A stretch of DNA of 64,000 nucleotides from Paramecium sonneborni (lineage: Eukaryota; Ciliophora; Oligohymenophorea; Peniculida; Parameciidae). Positions within the stretch are counted from its first letter, which is position 1. Every line of letters starts with the position of its first letter. Location of the stretch: the NCBI GenBank assembly GCA_905182985.1, contig CAJJDN010000164.1, positions 1 through 64,000 on the forward strand, written 5' to 3'. Made by a program: the position numbers and the translations under genes. Below the pieces are notes generated by a model. The model was given only the letters and a program-made list of their open reading frames with translations. It was not told the origin of the DNA and searched no databases. Positions 25,686 to 38,575 of this stretch are shown one piece after another.

Positions 25686-27220
25686 ATGAACAAAATTTCA
25701 AAGGAAGCTTTTGAATATTTGAATAAGGTTCGTAAAGATCCAAAGATAGCAATTCCTAAGTTATAAGAACTTTTATAGTATTTTAAAGGGAAAACTCTTT
25801 ATAAACCAGGAGAAATTGCAATTATAACAAATGAAGGTGATTCAGCTGTTAATGGTAAATATATAATGAATATAAATATATATTAAGAATGTATAGAATT
25901 TCTAAATAATCAGAAATCTATAGGTGAATTAAAATGGAGTAAAGGTTTAGAATCTGCAGCAAGAGATCATGTTAAAGATATAGGATCTAAAGGTTTAATA
26001 GGTCATAATGGTTCTGATGGATCATCTATGAGTGATAGAATTGAAAGATATGGTGAATGGGAAATGACAGTAAGTGAAAATATTATATTTGGTTAAAATA
26101 CAGGAGAAGATGGTATATATTATTAATTTAAATATTATAGTAATAATATAATCAATTATTGATGATGGTGTTTCATCAAGATTACGAAGAAAAAACTTAT
26201 TTAAATCTGAATTTGGTTTTGTAGGAATTTATGATGGTTAACATAAAATTAATAAAAGTGTTTGTATCTTTGTTTTTGCAGCTACATATTTAGATAAAAA
26301 TGGAATGAATGATTTTTAAACATAAAAATAAAAATAAAATGATTCTAATATTTAATCTAAATAATAGGATTCTTTTAAAAACTAATAATAATAAGATTCA
26401 GTGACAAATATTGCTATAGAAGCATTTGAATATTTGAATTAAATTAGATAAGATCCTAAAATAGCCATTCCAAAAATAAAAGAATTAATTACTTATTTTA
26501 AAGGTTTAGTTTGTTATAAACCTGGTGAAATACCAGTATTAACAAAAGAAGGTCCTAAAGTTTTAGAAGGTATTATTATTAATTATTTTTTAGAATTAAT
26601 TTAATATTTAGAACAGTAAAAACCATTATCACTTTTAAAATTTGAAAGAGGTTTAGAATAAGCTTGTATTGATCATATTAATGATATCGGACCAAAAGGT
26701 ATTTGTGATCATCTTAGTTCTAATGGATAAACATTTATTAATAGAATTTAATAATATGGAGAATGTAATGGTATTTCAGCAGAAAATATTAGTTTTGGTT
26801 AAAAAACAGGATAAGATGTTATTTTATAATTATTAATTGATGATGGAGAATCTTAAAGAAAACAACGTTAGGATTGTTTTAAATCTTAATTTAATAGTGT
26901 TGGAATTGCAACTGGTAATCATTCATAATATGGAACACTCTGTGTACTTGCATTTGTGTAAGAATTTAAACCTAAAGGTGTTTTAAAATAATAAGAAATT
27001 TCAGAAAAACTTGGACCTGCTGAAGAAAATCAAAGTATTTATTCTTCTACAATTAGATAATAATCCATATATCAAATACCCTAGACCTGAATTAAAAAAA
27101 ACACAAACCTTTAAAAAATATACTATTTAAAATGGATAATTTATAATAAGGATTACAAAAATTTATGAGTTTTAAGATGGTTCAATCAATACTGCAATAT
27201 AAACAGTAACAGATAATTGA
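25686..27220 (+). CDS. Tandem CAP (SCP/TAPS) domain protein, 483 aa
   Basis: Three inferred introns (25855-25887, 26113-26140, 27035-27056) give 484 codons in frame. Two similar halves begin EAFEYLNKVRKDPKIAIPK and EAFEYLNQIRQDPKIAIPK. Each is a CAP domain with the expected order: an xxDHVKDIG/xxDHINDIG helix, GHNG or CDHLSSNG, and SENI/AENI-FGQ(N/K)TG. The halves are joined by a Gln/Asn/Ser linker and followed by a Lys/Thr-rich tail with a beta-like NGQFIIRITKIYEF segment. CAP proteins elsewhere are mostly secreted and bind lipids or act extracellularly. Here no signal peptide is visible at the N-terminus, so the location is uncertain. The second domain has CDH where the first has GHNG, so their ligand sites differ. 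Confidence 0.85.
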
Positions 27221-28368
27221 TTTTTAAATATTCATTTATTATTATTATTAATTCAATCATATTTACAAAGTCTTTATTATAAATTTTCTATCTCTAAATA
27301 ATCATAAATCTAGTTATTTTAGATATTTTTATCACTATATCATTTTAGATATTATCTTGCTAAATTATTCCATTTATATACTTGGTTAATAATATCCTAA
27401 AATTGATTAAATTTAAAGAATTCTTTCATTCAAAATATATTGTAAATAATATAAGTTTCGATTAAACAAAAAATTAACTAATAAAATTTAGAAATATTTA
27501 ATTTTGTGAATAAATAACTATTAAAAAATTAATATACAAATAAGGTTTATTAACATAGCTCTCATTTAATAATAATAGTATTAAAATAACTAGTTTAATT
27601 ATAAAAATCCTCTAATATTAATTTATATTTAAGGAACAAATAAGTGACTTAAAATGCTTATTTTATAAACTAATAAGAAAAGAGTTAGCACTAAAATCAA
27701 TTAATAATTATTTTTGAAATATAAATTTTGTAAAATTAAATTATTGAAAAGCTTTTGATTAACGTATATTATTTAAATTAAAATTTTCAATTTAGTACTT
27801 AATTAAATAATATTTAATTTTCTTTCTCATTTTCTTTCAACATAATTAAATCAAGGTATCTTAAAAGTTACATTTAAAGGAAATTCATTAACATTTAAAT
27901 CAATTCTTTATTTTAAAGTTATTAATTGTATTTAAATTTGAGCCATCCTTTAAAACAAATTGAAATCCTTGTATGAGAAATTTAACAATTAAATATTTTT
28001 AATATTTATATGCAAATTATATCTTCCATTATGTTACGGTTATCATTCTAAGAAAAATATATTATTGTTGTTATTTTACATTTAAGTTAGCTTTTAATAT
28101 TCAAAATTATTATCTAATATTTTAATATGGTATTCAATATAATATTCGATTATTCAAAAATAAATAAATTATTGGTAAAATAATATTCAGTTCATTTGAG
28201 TATTAATTAATGATATAAAGTTTAACCATTTCTTATCAAATGTCTTAAATTTTATATGAATTCTAGCCAAATATAAATATTATTTAGCATTACTTAACTC
28301 AATTGTTTTAAATAATTTCATTGATATTTTGAGTTTTTATTACATTTTTTAATATATTTATAAAGAAT
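27221..28368. other. AT-rich spacer of about 1.1 kb
   Basis: No convincing gene was found. A short minus-strand reading (ATG near 27436, one possible 22-base intron) would overlap the CAP gene 3' end antisense and is probably chance. No RNA gene was recognised. Confidence 0.45.
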
Positions 28369-31300
28369 ATGTATTTTAATTTTTTAATTTTAGGATTCTA
28401 TATTTTTCAAATAAATTCCAAAGCAGTTACCTGTGAGATTTAGCAATTAGAACAGAAACTGACATGTTATAAATAGTATAATGATTGCTATATTTTAGAA
28501 GGAAATGAAGAAGATTATTATAATCTTAAAAGTATTGATAAAGAAATTATTTCAAAATCATTCACTCTACCTTTCACAGATTTACCAATCTAAATTAAAA
28601 TATTCAAATCATACAAGAAAGATATAATTTATTAGAAACTAATATGCTCATTATCTCTAAATTTTAAATATTATATAACATGTATAACTTTTGATTCGTT
28701 AAAATATGAAATAAATGAGAATTAATTAGAAGAGATTAGAATAGAGACTAAAATATCTTCAGAAGAGAATTGTGATGAAATCTACTAACTCAATGATGGA
28801 AACTTTATTATATTTTGTTTAACTTAATTTAATTTAAAATAATATTTTGTAAGTAAATTAGGTGACATTTATCTTTTATATGAATATGATGTTTCAAAAT
28901 AAATTTAAGACAATTGCAAGAAAAAATAGTATAAACTCATCGAGAATGATTAGTTTTTGATTGCTTTTTTTTAATGTTCTTAATGGAAAATTTTTGAAAT
29001 CAATAATTAGGAATAAAGAATAATTATGGAACCTGGTATGTAAGAATATGATTATTTTCTTGTACAATTCTCTACAATTGATGATGTACAATTTTGTTAA
29101 TAAGGATTATTTATAATATATCTTATAGAAGGATATCATTATCTTCAATTTAGTTGGTAATAAAATCATTAAGAAGTATTTCCATTTTTGTTTAAGAGAA
29201 TTCATTAAATATAAAAATTAATAATGTTTTAAATTTGCTCAAAAATTGTTTTAATCACATATTTAAAAGAGATAAACAAGTATTAATTTAATTATTAAAA
29301 TAAAGAAATTATATTATAAGAAACTTACAATTCTGATAACATTCAATTTTTTTCAGGTTTTCTTTTTCTATAAAATTAAAACGAATTAATTATCATTATA
29401 GATGAACACCTATAATAAAAACATCTAATTTTGAATACAACATTAAATTTCTTAGAATAAGATAATTTAATTTATTAAATTGATAAAGTTTAAAATAGAC
29501 TATAATTCTATAGATATTACCCACTTAGTGGATATATTGAACCAAAATAAAAATTTTTATATGTTATTAGAAGATTTAATGATTTTGCTGAAAAATCATT
29601 TTTAAAGTGCTTTCAAATTTTATATGAAAATTCGAGGCAGAAACTTGAATTTTAAGATACAATCTACAAAAATTGTGAAGATAATTAGAAAACTCAACTA
29701 TCTTTTGCATCATTTTAATCAACTTTATAAAATGAATTTATTTTTGAGAATAAAATAACTGGATTAGTAAACGTAAGTATTTGGAATGAGGCATAATCAG
29801 ATAATTTATGTTACTCCAAATTAAAAAGATATAATTTCAAAAAAAATATTAAATTAAGATCTATTAAATCTCTAAATTTAATTTTTTAAGATGAAAATAC
29901 AATAAATTTCTTAAATTGTTTAGAAAATAATATATAACTAAGCATAAATACTTAATAGTATGAAGTATTTGAATATTTTGGTGATTATTATCTAATTGAC
30001 AAAAATGGGAAAAAATTAAAAGTAATTAAATTTATCAAAGGGTTCTTGAATGAAATTTTTGAATAAACTAATATTGAAATCATAAGAGTAGAACAAATTT
30101 AAATTTAACAATAAATAATAATTTATGTTAAAAATTAAAAGTTTCCATTAATAATACATTCTAATTAATTTCAATAAATTTAAGAGGAATATCTTTCTGA
30201 AAATCTTTATTAATAGGAATAAATTCTTTATTATTCATAACTAGGACCTCATAAATTCATTTAATATCCGAATATTTTTGCTGTAGAATTAAAGGGAGAG
30301 GTTAAATGTTTTTAATTTTCAGGGATTTAAATTATATAAATTATAAATTGGATACCAGGTCACTTTTAAGTTTTGGGAATACAAATTGAAACTAATTCAT
30401 TAATACTTTATCACCTTGATTACTTTGAAATAAATTAGATCTTTAATTATACTTTAAAAGAATATAATTACTCAAATCCTTTAAAGTACATAGTTAACAT
30501 TTAGTATTTGGTGATTTAAATTAAACAAAATTAATCTTTTAACATAGCTCTCTATTCTTTTATTAATACTTTAATCAAATTGCATGATATTATTTTTATT
30601 GATGATAACTATTTTGAGTTTTACCAAAATAAATTATTTTATTTGAAAAATAAATAACTGATGTAACATTACTTAAATGAAATGTTGATTATTGTATAAA
30701 CAAATATGAGCATCTATAAACCATTTTTTTCATCTTATTAATTAAATTTAAGGTCAAATTATTAATATGAAGATAATATAAATCTAAAGCTCACGATTTA
30801 AAATGAATGTTATCGTTTATATCCTATTAATTATACTATTTCTTATCAATTAAAGAAAGAGTAAATATTATAAATAAATATTTCTGAATATTTTTCAGGT
30901 CCAATACATAATTTACAAATTAAAAATAACCCCTAAATTTAATTAGCACGACCTTTTTAATCTGCCTTATAAATTATGAATTGCTTAAAAGAATTAAATT
31001 TATGTGTTAAGCAAGTGAAATTGTTAAAATAAATGGAAGATTGGGCCATAAAGATTTCCTTTTCAGTGATTTTTTAAAGAGACAAAATATTGGTTGCGTT
31101 TGTCTAAAAGAGTTTATAAAATATTCAAATCTAAATATTATGGATTATAAATAATTATTTTTTGTTGTTTTCTTAATTATAAGAAATATTAGAAATTCAA
31201 TTACTTTAGTGTTTTATAGAGGAGAATGAAAATTGTAATGAAATTTAAAAGTTAACTTTTAAAACTGAACCAATCATTTTTGAAGATATTTCCAAAACTT

Positions 31301-32196
31301 AAAATTTAGTAAGATTACAGAATCAATAAAAACAGATTTATTTATTGGTTTAAGATTAAACTTTTCATGTTGTTAATCTTCCAGATATGATATTTGATAT
31401 TAAATTTATAGAATAATCATTAGATTACTTTACTGCTTTATAATTGTAGGATTATAGATCAAAATCTAATGTATTATTAAAAATTTATTAAATTAATACA
31501 AATAAGTATAATGAGATATTCTCATAATTAATTACCAAAGAAGTTTCTACGTTATTACCAAACTTTTTTAAGGAAAATGAAAGTTCTAATAAAATTAAGT
31601 TAGTTTCATGTATAATGAATGGCAATCTTGTAGTAGTAACTCTTTTATTGATGAATAACTAGGGCTCCTTTATAATTAATATATCAATTGATATTTAGAA
31701 TGGTTCTATAATTCATTAACAATTAACAAAATATATAAGGAATCCTGTATCATTTTTTTAATTAAAAGTTGAATATGTGGATTTAAATTATTTAGTTTTC
31801 AAATAAATATAATAAAATCGTACTTTTTTTTATGTTCTTTAAGAAGAAAGAATATATTATGATTATATTTATCGCTTAGATTCTCAAATTCAAATTATTA
31901 GTTTTAATACTACACATTTTATTTTTATAAATTAATCAATAGCATACTTAGGAAAAATAAAATATGAAATTGATTTAATGAATAATTCAAATGCGAGCTT
32001 TAATTTTATTTTATATGCTAATAATGATGTATCTGAAGCTGAAATTTTAGTTCATATAACTTTGGAAGACAATTATCTAAATTCTACTTAGAAAATCATT
32101 ATTGTTGAAATAATAAATTTAATTTTGATTATATTATTTATAAGACACAAAAGATATATCAAAGATAAGAGGAGTATGTAAAAAAATTAAATGTGA
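28369..32196 (+). CDS. Large single-pass membrane protein with signal peptide, 1,275 aa, family not recognised
   Basis: The frame from ATG at 28369 to TGA at 32194-32196 is exactly 1,276 codons without an intron. The N-terminus (MYFNFLILGFYIFQINSKA) is a typical signal peptide, followed by Cys-containing sequence. The body of about 1,200 residues is beta-rich in appearance, with many Ile/Leu/Gln/Tyr stretches and scattered Cys, probably extracellular or lumenal. Near the C-terminus a hydrophobic helix (IIIVEIINLILIILFI) is followed by a short basic tail (RHKRYIKDKRSMQKNQM), giving type I topology. No catalytic motif or known domain was recognised. A surface receptor or adhesion-like role is only a guess from topology. 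Confidence 0.85.
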
Positions 32197-32478
32197 GAAT
32201 GAAATATAAGTAACGTATTATTATATAAAAAATTATTTTATAAAAAATTAAGTATTGATATAAGAAAAGATATTAAAAATTTCTTAAAATCACTTCTATT
32301 CTAACAAGATTAAAAATTTTTTTTTAAGTATTGAATTAATATCTAGAGATTTTAAAACAAAATTTTTTAATAAAATCTAAAAATCATTAGCTATTTGATT
32401 AAACATTCTTATTTAGATTTTATTTCTAGTAGTAGAGTCATTTAATTTAGATTTAATTAGTATCATATTTTAAATTGA
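32197..32478. other. AT-rich spacer upstream of the TPR gene
   Basis: About 280 bases with no gene. It should contain the missing start of the TPR gene, but no in-frame ATG joined by a normal intron could be found. Confidence 0.4.
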
Positions 32479-33840
32479 TGTGATAAATTATTATATTAAA
32501 TTATATAATAACTTATAGAAAATTTAAAATGCATTAGAAATGAACATAAAGGAAACATTGAAACTATTTGTTTTAATGAATTTTGTACAGAAATGAGATT
32601 GAGTTGCTTTACATGTTATCAACAAGGTTATCATTCTGCTCATCCTTAAAATGTTAAAAAATTAGATAGTTTGTATGATTTTGTAGAAGTGAAAAATAAA
32701 GAATGTGAAGATTTGATTGAACAAATTAACTAATACATAAGTTCTATAAATTAATCATTTTCCAAATTAATTATGGGAATCAAAAATAAATATTATTTCT
32801 AATAAGCTTAATTACCATAATTAAAGTCTTAATAATTAAATGATTTAGTGAATTAAATGATTAAACTTCCAGAATATAAATCATAAATTATAACAATAAT
32901 AGAAGAAGAAATATTTCAAATTAAAAAAATATTTGAGAAATTATACCAAGAATTACAATTATCATAGTTGAAATATAATGAGAATTATATGTGTTAAAAA
33001 TAAAGATAAAGGGAATTATATGAGAAAGGTATAAAAAAAGATTAAATCTAAGCTTATAAATTATGTTGGGATGAAAAAAAGTATGTAGAGGCAATTTAAA
33101 ATCTTGATCAAGTTCTTGAGTTGGATCCAAATAATGTTGATTCATTATGGTGTAAAGGTGATAATATGTTTTATTAAAAGGAACTTGTTTAAAAAATCTT
33201 AATAAATATTAAGATGCAATTATTTGTTTAGATAAGGCATTAAGTATTGATCCAAATGATGTAACTACCTTAACTTAAAAAGGTTATAATAAATAAAAAA
33301 AGTTTAGGTTAATGCTTAAGAAATTTGAATGAATATGAAGATGCAATTATTTGGTTTGATAAAGCTTTAAACATTGATCCAAATCATGTTATATCTTTAA
33401 GTTAAAAAGGTAAGTAACCACTTAAACTTTTAGGTTAATGCTTAAGATTGCTCAAGTAGTATTATAATGCCATTACTTGGTTAGATTATGCATTGAAGAT
33501 TGATCCTAGTCATGTTGTATCTTTAAATGAAAAAGGTTAATTTATAATAATTTAATAAGGTTATTGTTTAAGATAAATTAATAATTTTAAAGATGCTTTA
33601 AAATACTTTGATTTATCTCTTAATATTAGTCCTGATAATACATTTTCACTTTCATGCAAAGGCAAATGTTGTAATTGATTTTTTAGGAGCTTGCTTAGAG
33701 GATTTATAATAATATTCAGAAGCTATGATATATTATGAAAAATCTTTATAGATAAAACCAAATGATAAATGGACAGCTAACAGAAGAGGTATCACTATTT
33801 CTTATTAAAAGATGGATGCTAAAAAAAATTGAAGAAGTGA
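32479..33840 (+). CDS. TPR protein with N-terminal zinc-binding head; start and 3' end uncertain
   Basis: The frame opens after a TGA at 32476-32478 with no ATG before the domain. The head has Cys/His pairs (KCIRNEH, ICFNEFC, LSCFTCY, HSAHP) like the B-box-like module of other ciliate repeat proteins. A helical linker follows, then five or six tetratricopeptide units (for example EYEDAIIWFDKALNIDPNH). Introns separate successive units at the same site (33158-33180, 33283-33307, 33410-33433, 33536-33559, 33662-33686), each splitting the Gly codon before the next unit. The one at 33662 begins GC instead of GT. The last intron, near 33788, is unclear: a 23-base version leads to the TGA at 33838-33840, while another choice keeps a further TPR-like stretch (YDQAIQYAYNLNE) open to about 34020. 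It may be a decaying copy. Confidence 0.7.
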
Positions 33841-34564
33841 TTTATGATTAAGCTATTTAATATGCATATAATTTAAATGAAATTAAAATATTTGATTTAT
33901 AAATTAGTTTATCAATTTTTATTAATTATTATGCCTATAAATAAATTACATTTATATATTAAAAATTATATATATTTATAACATAATAGATACTTATAAG
34001 TTATTTTATTAAAAAAACTTGTTGATCATCAAAAGAAATTTTAAGTTACCATAAAAAGAACTGATTAAATTAATGAATTATATAAACAAAGATAAATATT
34101 GTAAAATGGATACAATTTTAGATGAAAAATAAAAAGTCTTAAAATAAGCATATTTATAATACAGAAAAATTAGAACAGGAAAAGAGTTATGAAGACTATA
34201 AAAAGGTAAGCTTATGAAAATTATTAATATGGAAAGTAATAATGTAAAAATGTAGACAAGAATTAGTAAGATAGATAGATTAGATATATTCATTATTAAT
34301 ATTGAAATTATATAGAAGTTTAGCTTATCTTGATCGTCTTTTTTGTAAACTAGAAATTAGTTAAACTTGATTCAGAGAAAAGGATAATAATAATATATTT
34401 TTGTGTTTGATTTATCAAATTAATATTATTATTTTGAAGTTGGTAAATAAAATTAAAAATAATCTTATCAAATATCAACATATTTTTAGTGATTAATGTT
34501 TGACAAAAATATTTCTTATTACTTTTTATTAAATATGATTATTATTTATTTATATTAAATAGTG
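33841..34564. other. Spacer with weak coding-like stretch
   Basis: A short plus-strand ORF near 34072-34200 (MNYINKDKYCKMDTILDEKQ...) has plausible composition, but neighbouring frames look equally good and no domain is visible. It could be the remnant of the TPR gene's 3' end. The rest is AT-rich spacer between two convergent genes. Confidence 0.35.
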
Positions 34565-35668
34565 TCAATCCATAATCAATTAATAAATTAACATTTTGTC
34601 CATAAATCCACATACAGCTAAGAATTTCCCGTTATCACTCATAACTAAATTATAAACTTTAAAATCATCAAATTAAATATAGTCTGGTATTTGTTAAAAT
34701 AAGAGGTTATTATTTTATTAGGTAAAAAATTTGATTTAACTTTAATGTCTCAAATAAAGTAGCTTTCTTTTTTTATTGTAAATTTTTGGAAACCCTCCAC
34801 TAACATTCATAAATGTATTTTTGCAATATTTATTTTATGATTCAATTGTTTAAGCAATAACGAAGATTCCATCTAGTAATTTATAAACATAAACATAATC
34901 TATTTGATAATCTTATAATACCAAAGTATCATCAGTAATAAAACTTATTGATCTAGCTTGATTAAATTTAAGAGGAGGCTCCAAATCATACATACGTTCC
35001 CATTTATTATTTTCGAATTTTCCCCAAAGCATAATTATTGAGGAATAAGTTGATGATACTAATAAATTCTCTGATGGATTTAAACAAAGAGTGGTTATGT
35101 TATTTAGAAGCAAGCGTATATTGGATTATTTTATTTTATTATCTAAACAATTTACATTCCAAAAATAAATTCCATAGTCTTCAACAGCAGAGATTAATTC
35201 ATTTTCATCGTTATTTAATACTAAGCAGAATATATATTACCCCACATATCTTTCTGCATCTGAAGTTTCCCAATAATTATCATTTTTTTTTATACAACAC
35301 TTTAAACCTTCTTGATGGGCTGAATATGCAAACCAATCAACTTTTTTACTTAAAACTATTGCAGTTGCCTACTCTTTTTTATTAATTTGAAGTTGAAACT
35401 ATCCATTCTAATATTTAAAAATTGAAAGATCTCTCTCTGTTGCTAGGATCAAATTTTATCCATCTTTATCAAAAGACAGGCTAAATATTATAGGTAATTA
35501 TTCTATTTATTACAATAGAATTGGATCTATCTGATTAGGAACTAAGTTTTCAGTTTTTTATTTTTCCTATCCAATAATCAAAATATCAGAGTTTACTTCT
35601 TAAGGATGATTTTATTTATTTTCTTATTACTTATTTGATGGTGATCTTGTGCCTTGGCAAATACCCAT
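34565..35668 (-). CDS. Short WD40-type protein, 367 aa
   Basis: The continuous frame from ATG at 35668 (MGICQGTRSP) to TGA at 34565-34567 is 368 codons with no intron. After an unstructured Gln/Asn/Glu-rich head come beta-propeller blades with WD-like ends (DLSIFKYQN, GIYFWNV, IIMLWGKF) and a C-terminal part ending GKFLAVCGFMDKMLIYQ. The C-terminal third resembles that of the telomere-truncated gene at 117-1596. This makes the two members of one family and shows how little the telomeric copy lacks. There are too few visible blades for a full seven-blade propeller, so it may pair with another protein. The function is not known. Confidence 0.8.
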
Positions 35669-38575
35669 TTGTTAATTTTTATTATTATAATTTATTTATC
35701 AAAATTTATATTATTGAATTGGAATAAAAGACCTCAATCTATAATTAAATTGCTATTAATTTTAGAAATATATGTCTAAAAAGATTATTCTCGTTTATCT
35801 TTTCAAAATTAAAATACTTTAATTACCAAGTCTACTTTAAAAATTAGTAATAACATAACCGATTAATATATCAAATATTTAGACTAAAAAATCTATCATT
35901 CTAATCATTAAATCAAATAATCAAAATAAAATGAATAATCCAGTTGCTTTTTATTCTAACTTTAATAATGTGGCTACATATGTTTATTTTTTCAGTCGAT
36001 TTGTATAATATAATAGTTTTCAAAAAATTCTATCTCTATTATTATGTATCTTTTGAAAATTTTTAAAATTCTTTTGTTTAAAAATATAGATTCCAACATT
36101 CAATTAATAAGCTAAAAAGTAACTGATTATTTCCAAATAAAAGTTATTATTTAAAGATTTTAATTTATTTATATAAAATATATATACAACAAATATTCTT
36201 CAGAATACAAATGCATGATCTTAAATGTTTTATTAAAAAATACTATATTTTCCATTTGTCTAAAATTTCACCAAGCATTATTAAGCTTAAATAAAGAATG
36301 TGGTTTTGAATTATATACTTCAAAAAATTCTTATACTTAAATTCAATTTATTTTTCTTTCTGGGCTTTGATAAAAATAAATTAATTGAAAATTTTCTTCT
36401 GATTTTTAAAGATAACTATTAGAAAAATTTATTTTCGAAAATTAAAATTGATTAAGATCCATTGAGTAAAACAAAAAAATTTAGATAATATACAACTTTA
36501 ATTGATTAAATGATAAGTAGAATTATTTTTTTTAAATTTGAAAACATTTTGTTTTAAAAATAAGGAAATCCATAAAAATATTATTATTTATAATTTATAT
36601 ATCAGATATTTACGATTAATAAGAGTTCAGTTATTTTTTACTGTTTAATTAAAAGAATAAAATAAAAAATCAAGTAAGTAAAAGAAGAGAAGGATATTTT
36701 TGTTGCTAATGGTTCTAAAATTCGTTTAATTCTAATCTTTAAACTGAAATTAGATTTACTAAACATTTTAATTACTTAAATGTGATCTAAACTTATTTAA
36801 AAATTAATTTGTCTTATTTTTTAAGAAAATTCATTTTAATTTCTTAGTTTTTTAAATTTGCTAGCAATTACTAAAATTTTTTATATTATGAAAATGATTT
36901 AAATTCGTTCTATTTTTATTAATTTTATTTGGCAATGTCTCATTTATTTTAGCAATAATCTCGATTACAGGTTTGTAACTGAGTTGATTTATTTCGATTT
37001 TTTTATCAAACCATCAAACTTTTACAAAAACTATAAGTAAAACCGCCACATCCAATATAATATTTTTACTAGTAATTATATTTAATTAAATCTATCTAAT
37101 TATTTAATTATAACAAAATGTTTTAATATAGTATGAGTATTCTATAGATATTGATGTCTCGAATAAAAAAAGAGAGAATCAATTTTTTGATTTTAATANA
37201 ACATTCAATTAATAAGCTAAAAAGTAACTGATTATTTCCAAATAAAAGTTATTATTTAAAGATTTTAATTTATTTATATAAAATATATATACAACAAATA
37301 TTCTTCAGAATACAAATGCATGATCTTAAATGTTTTATTAAAAAATACTATATTTTCCATTTGTCTAAAATTTCACCAAGCATTATTAAGCTTAAATAAA
37401 GAATGTGGTTTTGAATTATATACTTCAAAAAATTCTTATACTTAAATTCAATTTATTTTTCTTTCTGGGCTTTGATAAAAATAAATTAATTGAAAATTTT
37501 CTTCTGATTTTTAAAGATAACTATTAGAAAAATTTATTTTCGAAAATTAAAATTGATTAAGATCCATTGAGTAAAACAAAAAAATTTAGATAATATACAA
37601 CTTTAATTGATTAAATGATAAGTAGAATTATTTTTTTTAAATTTGAAAACATTTTGTTTTAAAAATAAGGAAATCCATAAAAATATTATTATTTATAATT
37701 TATATATCAGATATTTACGATTAATAAGAGTTCAGTTATTTTTTACTGTTTAATTAAAAGAATAAAATAAAAAATCAAGTAAGTAAAAGAAGAGAAGGAT
37801 ATTTTTGTTGCTAATGGTTCTAAAATTCGTTTAATTCTAATCTTTAAACTGAAATTAGATTTACTAAACATTTTAATTACTTAAATGTGATCTAAACTTA
37901 TTTAAAAATTAATTTGTCTTATTTTTTAAGAAAATTCATTTTAATTTCTTAGTTTTTTAAATTTGCTAGCAATTACTAAAATTTTTTATATTATGAAAAT
38001 GATTTAAATTCGTTCTATTTTTATTAATTTTATTTGGCAATGTCTCATTTATTTTAGCAATAATCTCGATTACAGGTTTGTAACTGAGTTGATTTATTTC
38101 GATTTTTTTATCAAACCATCAAACTTTTACAAAAACTATAAGTAAAACCGCCACATCCAATATAATATTTTTACTAGTAATTATATTTAATTAAATCTAT
38201 CTAATTATTTAATTATAACAAAATGTTTTAATATAGTATGAGTATTCTATAGATAGATATTTAGAAACTTATTAAAGTAGGATCCAGAAAGCTCAAAAAT
38301 AAAAAATAAAAATTATATGTTGAGAATATTATTTTGAAATGAATGCAATTTTGAATTGTTTATCAAAAAAAATATTATTGTATATAGAATTGTCAATCAA
38401 TTTAATTTAAAGTTTTTATTTTAGATCAACTTTTTAATATAAGCTGAATATTATATAAATTATAAGATTAAAAATGTTTGCCTTATATTTCAAAGGCTAA
38501 TTAATTTAGAAAATTGGTTATCATTAATTTAAATATTGTAAAATAAATTATAATAATAGCACATTTATAAATGAA
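35669..38575. other. Gene-poor region containing the third duplication
   Basis: No convincing gene was found. A 42-codon plus-strand ORF at 35931-36056 (MNNPVAFYSNFNNVATYVYF) and a minus-strand open stretch of about 62 codons near 36840-37020, preceded by an in-frame TGA, have protein-like composition but no domain. No RNA gene was recognised. Confidence 0.45.
36095..38255. repeat. 1,056-bp direct duplication with N between copies and a 48-bp unmatched tail (copy C: 36095-37150 and 37200-38255)
   Basis: The copies match at an offset of 1,105. Unlike the other two cases, the left copy continues for 48 bases (37151-37198) that are absent from the right copy before the N at 37199. The divergence begins directly after a TA dinucleotide. 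An unmerged contig overlap explains the identity. The unmatched tail may be read error, an alternative chromosome form, or the start of an unexcised internal eliminated sequence. Confidence 0.85.

Noticed and set aside
27204..27436. Minus-strand ORF with one possible 22-base intron (begins MKEFFKFNQF)
   Set aside because: It would overlap the 3' end of the CAP gene on the opposite strand and has no domain. With a single stop codon such ORFs are common by chance.
35038..35385. 115-codon plus-strand ORF
   Set aside because: It is antisense to the WD40 gene at 34565-35668, whose frame is longer and has homologous structure.
36840..37020. Minus-strand protein-like stretch (WFDKKIEINQLSYKPVIEII)
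   Set aside because: About 62 codons, preceded by TGA in frame, no start and no intron solution. It occurs twice only because of the contig duplication.
37151..37198. Firm call of an internal eliminated sequence
   Set aside because: The TA boundary is there, but the following bases match the IES end consensus only partly and the other end is missing.
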